Positions 17,425 to 23,105 of a stretch of DNA of 23,105 bases are shown here, in pieces. The stretch's first letter is position 1. Every line of letters begins with the position of its first letter. The notes under the pieces are model-generated. The model saw only the letters and a program-made list of their open reading frames with translations. It had not been told where the DNA came from and searched no databases. The position numbers and the translations under genes are program-made. This stretch comes from CAZZKE01 sp964655005 (GTDB lineage Bacteria; Pseudomonadota; Alphaproteobacteria; Rhodospirillales; JABHCV01): the NCBI GenBank assembly GCA_964655005.1, contig CAZZKE010000045.1, positions 1-23,105 on the forward strand, given 5' to 3'.

Positions 17425-17478
17425 TGGGTATTAATGGGATAGCATGGGATATTATGGGAAGCAATGGGATATTATGGG
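17425..17478. promoter_or_regulatory. Six-box TGGG operator array, probable MraZ binding site
   Basis: Six TGGG boxes on the plus strand begin at 17425, 17435, 17445, 17455, 17465 and 17475, an exact 10-bp period with no slippage. The spacers are AT-rich. MraZ is known in E. coli to bind three TGGGN repeats with 5-nt spacers upstream of mraZ, so box sequence, spacing and location all match. Here there are twice as many boxes. The units 17435-17454 and 17455-17474 are near copies of each other, each ending in TGGGATATTA, which suggests growth by 20-bp duplication. The function is inferred from the family; the repeat is seen directly. Confidence 0.88.
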
Positions 17479-17495
17479 TTTTGGCCGGTTAACAA
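17469..17495 (-). promoter_or_regulatory. Candidate mraZ/dcw promoter
   Basis: On the minus strand, TTGTTA at 17490-17495 and TAATAT at 17469-17474 resemble -35 and -10 elements, although the 15-bp spacer is short. The -10 candidate overlaps the last two TGGG boxes, so a bound MraZ would block it. Other AT-rich spacers in the array could serve as well. This is a guess from sequence resemblance only. Confidence 0.3.
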
Positions 17496-17520
17496 AGCGT
17501 TTCCAAAAGCAAAACGGCTT
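17495..17520. repeat. Imperfect inverted repeat beside the MraZ array
   Basis: AAGCGTTT at 17495-17502 pairs with AAACGGCTT at 17512-17520, with one bulged base and a 9-nt loop. No T-run follows on either strand, so it does not look like a terminator. It sits next to the candidate -35 element and could be an operator or chance. Confidence 0.3.
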
Positions 17521-17669
17521 CGCTTGCGGTGTCGCTATTTACGCCTGCCAGTCCTTTCCAAATTCCTAAAGTAAAGGAGCATAAAAATATGGCTGGATTA
17601 TGTTCTTGAGATGTTCTTTTCTTGATTGTGCCAAAAAGGGCGGGGCCGGATATCATTGAAATAAAACGC
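17521..17669. other. AT-rich spacer between the mraZ control region and rnpB
   Basis: With the array and inverted repeat, this completes a gene-free stretch of about 366 bp from 17304 to 17669. Its AT content is visibly higher than in the flanking coding DNA, especially at 17560-17640. The only reading-frame signal is a tiny plus-strand ORF at 17589-17609 (MAGLCS, then stop) preceded by AAAGGAG at 17573-17579. An 81-codon minus-strand frame running from rnpB into this region has no family features. I see no convincing gene here. Confidence 0.6.

Positions 17670-17676
<7 letters not shown>
17659..17676 (-). terminator. Possible rnpB terminator
   Basis: The 3' strand of rnpB helix P1 is followed on the minus strand by GGCG and then TTTTATTT (17659-17666). 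A stable helix ending the RNA followed by a T-rich run could end transcription, but the hairpin is the long-range P1 rather than a local stem, so this is tentative. Confidence 0.35.
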
Positions 17677-18062
<386 letters not shown>

Positions 18063-18071
18063 ACGTTGGCG

Positions 18072-18077
18072 ATTATA
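18072..18077 (-). promoter_or_regulatory. -10 element of the probable rnpB promoter
   Basis: A perfect TATAAT reads on the minus strand at 18072-18077, about 9 nt before the inferred rnpB 5' end and 9 bp past the ampD stop. No good -35 hexamer is seen; the expected position falls inside the last codons of ampD. The location and the exact -10 make a dedicated rnpB promoter likely. Confidence 0.6.
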
Positions 18078-18085
18078 TAGCGCAC

Positions 18086-18757
18086 TTAAGCCGAAATAGC
18101 CAACAGGGCGGCAACAAGCCCCGCCGTTTCACAATCCACCAGTCCGTCAATCCGGGCCGCCCGATAACGGCGCTGGAAGGCCTCGACGGTTTTTCGCGGG
18201 TCGACGGTCTCGTAGCCGATTTCCGCCAGCATCCGCAACGCCTGATCCGCCGTCATTTCATGTGGTTCCGGGTGGTCGGGCCACGGGCCGATGCCGGCCC
18301 CGGCCAACCGCCGCCAGTCGAATAATTCGCCGGGGTCCCGTTTGCGGCGGGGCGCAATATCCGAATGGCCGACAATGTTGAAGGGCGATATCGGGTGGCG
18401 CCTCAGGATATCCCGGGCCAGGTCGACCAGCGCCGACATCTGCGGTTCCGGAAAAGGCGACAGGCCGAATTCGTGGCCCGGATTGACCATTTCTATGCCG
18501 ATCGAACAGGCATTGATATCGGTCCTGCCCCGCCACCACGCAACGCCCGCGTGCCAGGCGCGGCGGTCTTCCGGCGCCAGCGAAAACAACCGGCCTTCTT
18601 CGTCGATCAGGTAGTGGGCGCTGACCTTCGAGGCGGCATCGCAAAGCCGCTCCAGCGCCTGTCCGGCATCGCCCATTCCGGTATAATGCAGCACCAGCAT
18701 ATCAACGGCGATACCCGCCGGGCGCTCATCATGATTGGGTGACGGGCGATGTTCCAT
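18086..18757 (-). CDS. ampD: N-acetylmuramoyl-L-alanine amidase, AmpD-like, with peptidoglycan-binding domain
   Basis: Zinc amidase of the Amidase_2 (PGRP-like) fold that cuts the bond between (anhydro)MurNAc and the stem peptide. In the 223-aa product the zinc ligands appear as H24 (LVLHYTG), H131 (VGHSDIAP) and D141 (KRDPGELFDW), with a glutamate at 89 in SIGIEMVNPG. HDERPAG near the N-terminus is typical of the alphaproteobacterial form. Residues from about 168 on form a small PG_binding_1-like domain (QALRMLAEIGYET to AFQRRYR). There is no signal peptide, so it should be cytoplasmic and act in wall recycling like AmpD, although the added binding domain resembles AmiD. It follows djlA by 13 bp in the same direction and has no clear Shine-Dalgarno sequence. 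Confidence 0.9.
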   Translation of the reverse strand: MEHRPSPNHDERPAGIAVDMLVLHYTGMGDAGQALERLCDAASKVSAHYLIDEEGRLFSLAPEDRRAWHAGVAWWRGRTDINACSIGIEMVNPGHEFGLSPFPEPQMSALVDLARDILRRHPISPFNIVGHSDIAPRRKRDPGELFDWRRLAGAGIGPWPDHPEPHEMTADQALRMLAEIGYETVDPRKTVEAFQRRYRAARIDGLVDCETAGLVAALLAISA

Positions 18758-18770
18758 ATTCGAATGCCGG

Positions 18771-19514
18771 TCACTTCATGTTTCGTTGTTTCTCGATAGT
18801 GTCATAGGCCGCGTTGATGGCCGCCATTTTTTCGTTGGCCAGGTCGATAAATTCCTGCGGCAGGCCCTGGGCGATCAGTTTGTCGGGGTGGTTTTCACGA
18901 ACCAGTTTGCGATAGGCCTTCTTGACCTCATCGTCGCCGACCTTGGCGTCGAGGCCCAGAATATCGTACGGGTTGGCTTTTTCGGGCCTGTCGAAACTGG
19001 CGTGAATCCTTTGAAAACGTTGCTCATCAAAGCCGAATATCAGGGCGATCCGGCGCAGGTATTGCAATTCAGCGGGTTTTATCACGCCGTCGGCCATGGC
19101 GATGTGGAACAACCCGCCCAACAGTTCCTCCAGCACCGCCGGTTCCCTGGCGAACATGGAGGCTATCTGTTCGGCGTAGGGCTCGAAGCCTTCGGAATCC
19201 TGCCGCGCCTCGTCGAACAATCTGCCGACCTTCTTCATCTCGCCGGGTGGAATGTGGAATACCCGCTTGAAGGCATCGACTTCGTCGCGGGTGACTTCGC
19301 CGTCGGCCTTGGCCATCTTGGCGCTTAAAACGATGACGGCGACGGTGAAAGCGACCTGACGCTGCTGCGGGTCGCCGCCGCGCCCCACGGCTACGCCGCC
19401 GCCCGTCCTGGCCTGATCCACTTTATGGCCGGCATAGGCGCCGATCATCGCCCCCAGCGGTCCGCCCAGCGCAAAACCGGCGACTCCGCCGATAACTTTT
19501 CCCCAGATGCTCAT
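18771..19514 (-). CDS. djlA: DjlA-like membrane-anchored J-domain co-chaperone
   Basis: Type III J-protein predicted to stimulate DnaK ATPase near the inner membrane. The N-terminus MSIWGKVIGGVAGFALGG continues as a glycine-rich membrane helix (about 5-30), closely like DjlA. A TerB-like helical domain follows at about 53-172 (KMAKADGEVTRDEVDAF, then a repeat AMADGVIKPAELQYL). The C-terminal J domain spans about 181-244, with the essential HPD at 209-211. An ATG at 19553 would add 13 residues with no family match and no Shine-Dalgarno sequence, so I start at 19514 (247 aa). It is probably co-transcribed with the amidase gene. The substrate pathway of DjlA here is unknown. Confidence 0.9.
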   Translation of the reverse strand: MSIWGKVIGGVAGFALGGPLGAMIGAYAGHKVDQARTGGGVAVGRGGDPQQRQVAFTVAVIVLSAKMAKADGEVTRDEVDAFKRVFHIPPGEMKKVGRLFDEARQDSEGFEPYAEQIASMFAREPAVLEELLGGLFHIAMADGVIKPAELQYLRRIALIFGFDEQRFQRIHASFDRPEKANPYDILGLDAKVGDDEVKKAYRKLVRENHPDKLIAQGLPQEFIDLANEKMAAINAAYDTIEKQRNMK

Positions 19515-19586
19515 GTAATTTAATCCAGTTGCCAATGCATGGGGCGCAAGCATAGGGCATGGGTTGGCGGAGAGGAAATATTGTCC

Positions 19587-19615
19587 TTAAAATAAATGCA
19601 GACCGCCTATATAAT
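19587..19615 (+). promoter_or_regulatory. Probable promoter of the secreted-protein gene
   Basis: TTAAAA at 19587-19592 and a perfect TATAAT at 19610-19615 are separated by 17 bp, matching a housekeeping-type promoter with a weak -35. Transcription would start near 19622, about 30 nt before the ATG at 19655. It lies in the divergent gap between djlA and the secreted-protein gene. Confidence 0.55.
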
Positions 19616-19654
19616 CGGGCGGGATATCCGAAATGATCACCCGAAAGACCCGCC

Positions 19655-20572
19655 ATGCGCCTGTTGACCCTGTTGTTCGTGCTGTTTGTGACAAGCCTGC
19701 CGGCGCAGGCCCAGACCAGGTATTCGGCGTGGTCCGACCCGGATCAAAAAAATAACGCTAAATTGATCGAACGCCTGAACCAATTGATCGACCGGGCCGA
19801 AAAGGACCGCGCCGCCAACCCCGCCTTCCTGCGCGACCTGCGTGACCTGACCCGCGGCTACGCCGCCACCGCGGCCCCGCCCGCCAGCCGCACCGTATTG
19901 TCCGATGATTTCGGCGACGGCGACTTCACCGCCGATCCAGCCTGGACGGTCAGCGCCGGGCGTTACTGGGTGGAACGGGGCTGGGGCCTGCGCAGCGCCG
20001 TCCCGGTCGTCGATCCGAACCGGTCGCAGCGGCAGCAATCGAAGAAGGACCGCAACCGGAAAGCGATATTCGCCCTGCTGGGCGCGATGACGGGACAGTC
20101 CGGCGGCGGCGACGGCGCTACTTCCTCCTCCGAGCCGGAGGTCGCGGCCATATATTCAGCGGCGGCGATTGGCAACGCGTTCACGCTGGATATGGAATTT
20201 TCGTCCTGGGTTCAGCAAGGCCAGCCGTCCGGCGGCCAGTTTGAATTTGGTCCCTACCAGGGCAATGACCGGTCGTCGGGATACCGCCTTAGCTACAGTC
20301 CCGGCGATGGCCTGACCCTGCTGACCGTTTCGCCCAAGGGCCGGCGGGTAATCGACCGGTCGGTCGGCCCGATGACGCTGGAAGACAAGAAAACCCACGC
20401 CCTGCGCTGGACCCGCGACAGCCGCGGACGGATGAAAATCAGCATTGACGGCAAGAAAATCCTGAGCGCCATAGATCGCGGCTTCGACGATCCTTTCCGG
20501 GGTTTGACGATGATTAACCGGGGCGGCGATTACATCATCAAGCGTGTCGAGATCACCGCCCAACGGCCCTGA
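19655..20572 (+). CDS. Secreted protein of unknown function, LamG/concanavalin-like fold suspected
   Basis: The 305-aa product starts with a clear Sec signal peptide (MRLLTLLFVLFVTSLPAQA, cleavage expected after A19), so it should be periplasmic or exported. A helical stretch follows (about 30-70, rich in charged residues and leucine). From residue 82, DDFGDGDFTADPAWTVSAGRYWVERG resembles the opening of LamG-like/concanavalin or glycoside-hydrolase-16-type beta sandwiches. Later strands such as YRLSYSPGDGLTLLTV and RMKISIDGKKIL fit that idea. Residues 121-163 look like an insert: a basic run, a short hydrophobic patch and a Gly/Ser-rich loop. No catalytic motif is recognised. It is a single gene, divergent from djlA and convergent with the TRAP regulator. 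The fold is inferred by eye; the function is unknown. Confidence 0.8.
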   Translation: MRLLTLLFVLFVTSLPAQAQTRYSAWSDPDQKNNAKLIERLNQLIDRAEKDRAANPAFLRDLRDLTRGYAATAAPPASRTVLSDDFGDGDFTADPAWTVSAGRYWVERGWGLRSAVPVVDPNRSQRQQSKKDRNRKAIFALLGAMTGQSGGGDGATSSSEPEVAAIYSAAAIGNAFTLDMEFSSWVQQGQPSGGQFEFGPYQGNDRSSGYRLSYSPGDGLTLLTVSPKGRRVIDRSVGPMTLEDKKTHALRWTRDSRGRMKISIDGKKILSAIDRGFDDPFRGLTMINRGGDYIIKRVEITAQRP

Positions 20573-20638
20573 AAATTAGTGCTGTCAAAATAGAATTGCT
20601 ATGATAACGTGCCCCTTGAGAGTTGCCCGCCTTCGATT
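20573..20638. other. Short gap between convergent genes
   Basis: This 66-bp stretch separates the stops of the secreted-protein gene and the winged-helix regulator. I looked for a shared bidirectional terminator and saw no GC-rich hairpin with a T-run on either strand. Confidence 0.5.
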
Positions 20639-21187
20639 TCAGAGAGACGCCGCCGAGCGGGATGCCTGGCCATAGAGGCCGGAAGCGCCGCGCAGGACCT
20701 TCGCCGTGCGGCTGATTTCCTCTTTGTCCAGGTTGGTCGATACCGCCGGACTAATCAGGCATAACTCGCGTACCTTGCCGTATTCGGCACAGGCGTTTCG
20801 GCCGGTTTCGGTCGTCGAATAGAACATTTCCTTGCCGCGCTTCCGGGCTTCCACCAATCCCGCCTTGGACAGTTTTTTCAGCGAATAGTTGACCGTGTGC
20901 TGATCTTCCACGTTCAACACGAACGCCACATCGACCAGCCGTTTTGCCCGCCCCCGGTGATTGACATTATGCAGCACCAGAATATCCAGCGGATTGAAGT
21001 CATGAAACCCGACGGCGCCCATGCAACGGGTCATCCAGCGGCTGAAGGCGTTATAGGCGATAATCAGGCCGTATTCGAACTCGCTGAACTGCCAGCCTTC
21101 TTCCGAGGCCAGATGTTCCGAAGAAACAATCAGCGGCACGCTGCGGGCGGCGTCTTCGCCGGAAGCGGGTTTCGGGGGTTTCGCCAT
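20639..21187 (-). CDS. MarR-like winged-helix transcriptional regulator
   Basis: A 182-aa protein with a probable winged-helix DNA-binding domain. A helical dimerisation-type region (about 35-60, FEYGLIIAYNAFSRWMTRC) is followed by DILVLHNVNHRGRAKRLVDVAFVLN, a likely recognition helix DQHTVNYSLKKLSKAGLV (about 95-112), and a wing with ARKRGKEMFYSTTETG, the usual MarR layout. The frame stays open up to 21661 inside dctM, but the ATG at 21187 has AAAGGA about 8 nt upstream and lies 23 bp after the dctM stop, so I start there. Being third in the dctQ-dctM operon, it probably responds to the imported substrate or controls the transporter. The ligand cannot be told from sequence. Confidence 0.85.
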   Translation of the reverse strand: MAKPPKPASGEDAARSVPLIVSSEHLASEEGWQFSEFEYGLIIAYNAFSRWMTRCMGAVGFHDFNPLDILVLHNVNHRGRAKRLVDVAFVLNVEDQHTVNYSLKKLSKAGLVEARKRGKEMFYSTTETGRNACAEYGKVRELCLISPAVSTNLDKEEISRTAKVLRGASGLYGQASRSAASL

Positions 21188-21197
21188 CGCCGGATCC

Positions 21198-21215
21198 TTT
21201 ACATTTACATCTACA
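21198..21215. repeat. Hexamer tandem repeat in the dctM-regulator gap
   Basis: On the plus strand TTTACA, TTTACA and TCTACA follow each other without gaps, with a partial fourth unit TCTGAT. The repeat covers the end of dctM and the bases just before the Shine-Dalgarno sequence of the regulator gene. Gain or loss of a unit would alter dctM's last codons or the spacing, not the regulator frame. Confidence 0.6.
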
Positions 21216-22506
21216 TCTGATTGGGAAGATATGTCACGATTGGCGGGAATGCCACGATCAATGCCAGCGCCACGAACATCAACAGGAAAAACGGCAGCGC
21301 CGCCCTGGCTACACTGAGGATATTCCGCCCGGTCAACCCTTGCAGGACAAACAGGTTGAAGCCGACCGGCGGGGTAATTTGCGACATCTCGACCACGATG
21401 ACGATATAGATGCCGAACCATAAAGGATCGATGCCGGCCTGTTCGACCAACGGCATAATCACCGACGTGGTCAAAACGACCACCGAAATGCCGTCCAGGA
21501 AACAGCCCAGGATAACGAAAAACACGGTCAACGCCGCCAGCAGCGCGTAGTGGGACAGTTCCAGCGAACCGATCCACAGCGCCAGCAATTTGGGAATACC
21601 GGTAAAGCCCATAGCCACGGTCAAAAACGCCGCCCCGACCAGGATGAAGGCTATCATGCACGAGGTTCTGGTTGCCCCCATCAGGCCATCCAGAAATGAC
21701 CGCCGGTTCAGTGAATCGGTCGACCAGGACAGCACCAGGGCCAGCACGACGCCGACGGCGGCGGCGTCGGTCGGCGAAGCGATGCCGGTGTAGATGGAGC
21801 CGATAACCCCCAGAATCAACAGCAGCACCGGAACCAGACGGCGCGACCGGTACAGTTTTTCCCGCAGCGGCAAGTCTTCGGCTTCCGCCGGAATTTCACC
21901 CTTGTGCAACAGCGACCAGACGACAACGAAGCCGATAAACAGGGTTACCAGCAGCAATCCCGGCATGATGCCGGCGATAAACAGGCGGGCGATAGATTGT
22001 TCGGTGGCGACGCCATAGACGATCAGGATGATCGACGGCGGAATCAGCAACCCCAGGGTGGCCGACCCGGCCAGGGTTCCGATCATCATCCGTTCCGGGT
22101 ATCCGCGCCGGGAAAGTTCGGGAATCGACAGCTTGCCGATGGTCGCCGCCGTCGCCGCCGACGAACCGGAGACGGCCGCAAAAATACCGCAACCGATGAT
22201 ATTGGCGTGCAGCAACCGGCCCGGAAGGTTTTTCATCCACGGCGCCAGACCGCTGAACATGTCTTCCGACAGGCGCGAGCGGAACAGGATTTCACCCATC
22301 CAGATAAACAACGGCAGCGCCGCCAGCGCCCATGAATTGCTGGCCCCCCATATGGTCGTCGCCATGACCTCGCCGACCGGGGCGTCGGTAAACAGGAACA
22401 TGCCGACCAGTCCGACAACGGCCAGCGAGAACGCGACCCAGATGCCGGACCCCAGCAGGGCGAACAACAGCAGCAGCAAAAAAACGGTCAGGGCGATTTC
22501 GTTCAT
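21211..22506 (-). CDS. dctM: TRAP transporter large permease subunit (DctM family)
   Basis: Large membrane subunit (431 aa) of a tripartite ATP-independent periplasmic transporter, which imports organic acids or similar solutes using a sodium or proton gradient. The protein is almost entirely hydrophobic helices, about 12 by eye. The family's conserved stretches are present: ALPLFIWMGEIL, GCGIFAAVSGSSAATAATIG, SATLGLLIPPSIILIVYGV, and in the C-terminal half GCFLDGISVVVLTTSVIMPL and EMSQITPPVGFNLFVLQGL. The ATG at 22506 overlaps the dctQ stop by 4 bp and has GAGG 7 nt upstream. The substrate is set mainly by the periplasmic DctP protein, whose gene is not in the window and may lie beyond the right edge. 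Confidence 0.95.
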   Translation of the reverse strand: MNEIALTVFLLLLLFALLGSGIWVAFSLAVVGLVGMFLFTDAPVGEVMATTIWGASNSWALAALPLFIWMGEILFRSRLSEDMFSGLAPWMKNLPGRLLHANIIGCGIFAAVSGSSAATAATIGKLSIPELSRRGYPERMMIGTLAGSATLGLLIPPSIILIVYGVATEQSIARLFIAGIMPGLLLVTLFIGFVVVWSLLHKGEIPAEAEDLPLREKLYRSRRLVPVLLLILGVIGSIYTGIASPTDAAAVGVVLALVLSWSTDSLNRRSFLDGLMGATRTSCMIAFILVGAAFLTVAMGFTGIPKLLALWIGSLELSHYALLAALTVFFVILGCFLDGISVVVLTTSVIMPLVEQAGIDPLWFGIYIVIVVEMSQITPPVGFNLFVLQGLTGRNILSVARAALPFFLLMFVALALIVAFPPIVTYLPNQM

Positions 22507-23090
22507 GGCCCGGCCTCGCGATTTTCCGGATCCGTGACCGGTTGCTGCGCAAGCAGGTTTTCTCCCTTGCCTTCGTAGCTGGCCTGACGACCGGCCAGCA
22601 GGGCGAACAGTTCGTCGATCAGCGCGACCGACAGGACGGCAAGTCCCGCCAGCATGGCCGTCTGGGGAATCCAGATCGGCACCGCCACCATGCCCGGCGA
22701 CAGGTCGTTATAAACAAATGATTCACGGGTCAGAAAGGCGGTGTATGCGGTAAGAAATACGGTCACCGCGCCGGCCAGCGCGACGCACCATATTTCCACC
22801 CAGTGACGATAACGGGCGGGCAGGTTCTGGACGACCAGCAAGACCCGGATGTGGCCGCCTTCCCGCAGGGTATTGGCCAGGGCCAGAAACGAAGCCGCCG
22901 CCAGGAAAAAGCCGGTAAAATCGGCGTACGACGGGATCGTCAGGCCAAATGCCTCGCCGAGAATGGCAGAGGCCATTTTATCGATCAGGTTCAACGCCAC
23001 CTGGGCCATGACCAGAACGCAGATCGCCAATATAAACAGCGCCGCCGCCCAGCCGCTGGCCCGGTATAACCAATCCAATAAACGCCGCAT
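22503..23090 (-). CDS. dctQ: TRAP transporter small permease subunit (DctQ family)
   Basis: Small membrane subunit (195 aa) that pairs with DctM. Four hydrophobic helices are apparent: about residues 12-35, 53-73, 96-118 and 140-166. The stretch SYADFTGFFLAAASFLALANTLREGGHIRV is the characteristic DctQ region. The C-terminal tail (about 170-195) is hydrophilic and rich in Glu, Gln and Arg. The ATG at 23090 lies 15 bp from the window edge with only a G-rich run upstream, so the start is likely but cannot be checked against its upstream gene. It overlaps dctM by ATGA, so the two are coupled. Confidence 0.92.
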   Translation of the reverse strand: MRRLLDWLYRASGWAAALFILAICVLVMAQVALNLIDKMASAILGEAFGLTIPSYADFTGFFLAAASFLALANTLREGGHIRVLLVVQNLPARYRHWVEIWCVALAGAVTVFLTAYTAFLTRESFVYNDLSPGMVAVPIWIPQTAMLAGLAVLSVALIDELFALLAGRQASYEGKGENLLAQQPVTDPENREAGP

Positions 23091-23105
23091 ACGCCATCGC
23101 CCCCC

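Noticed and set aside
17425..17478. Short-period repeat that might be taken for a CRISPR array or simple minisatellite
   Set aside because: The unit is only 10 bp with a 4-5 bp core, far too short for CRISPR repeats, and position plus sequence match a MraZ operator.
18063..18085. Terminator between ampD and rnpB
   Set aside because: Only 23 bp separate the two and they hold the rnpB -10 element; no hairpin with a T-run is present.
20583..20588. TTGACA on the minus strand as a possible -35 element
   Set aside because: No -10-like hexamer occurs at the right distance; a transcript would only run antisense into the secreted-protein gene.
21188..21661. N-terminal extension of the winged-helix regulator inside dctM
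   Set aside because: It lies in another frame of dctM, has an Arg/Gly-rich unstructured translation, and a well-placed AAAGGA plus ATG at 21187 explains the real start.

Overview
The window is about 62% GC by eye and reads as chromosomal DNA of an alphaproteobacterium, most likely a Rhodospirillales-type lineage. This rests on the dcw gene order with murC-murB-ddl between murG and ftsQ, the FtsZ N-terminus, the TRAP transporter, and a MurE whose DNPR motif predicts meso-diaminopimelate peptidoglycan. No mobile element, phage gene, CRISPR array, tRNA or 16S/23S rRNA gene was seen.

Layout. Positions 1-17303, all on the minus strand, hold an essentially complete division and cell wall (dcw) cluster. 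In transcription order it is mraZ, rsmH, ftsL, ftsI, murE, murF, mraY, murD, ftsW, murG, murC, murB, ddl, ftsQ, ftsA and the first 188 codons of ftsZ, which runs off the left edge. Most junctions are 4-base ATGA or GTGA overlaps; the only sizeable internal gap is 109 bp between ftsA and ftsZ. Upstream of mraZ lies an array of six TGGG boxes at an exact 10-bp period (17425-17478), which fits a MraZ operator. Next comes an AT-rich spacer, then rnpB, the RNA subunit of RNase P (17670-18062, minus). Behind it are an AmpD-like amidase gene and djlA, also on the minus strand. A divergent plus-strand gene (19655-20572) encodes a secreted protein of unknown function with a probable concanavalin/LamG-like fold. 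The right end (20639-23090, minus) is a TRAP transporter operon, dctQ-dctM, followed by a MarR-like winged-helix regulator.

How the genes work together. MurE, MurF, MurD, MurC, MurB and Ddl build UDP-MurNAc-pentapeptide, MraY and MurG turn it into lipid II, and FtsW/FtsI polymerise and cross-link it at the septum. FtsZ, FtsA, FtsQ and FtsL organise that site. RsmH modifies 16S rRNA, and MraZ probably represses the whole cluster through the six-box array. The AmpD-like amidase belongs to wall recycling.

No clearly new system was found. The best leads are the expanded six-box operator with its 20-bp higher-order repeat, the secreted LamG-like protein with an unusual internal insert, the hexamer tandem repeat just ahead of the TRAP regulator's ribosome binding site, and a six-codon mini-ORF with a strong Shine-Dalgarno sequence in the mraZ-rnpB spacer. 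Several start codons were chosen from overlap and ribosome-binding evidence; these choices are explained in the entries.
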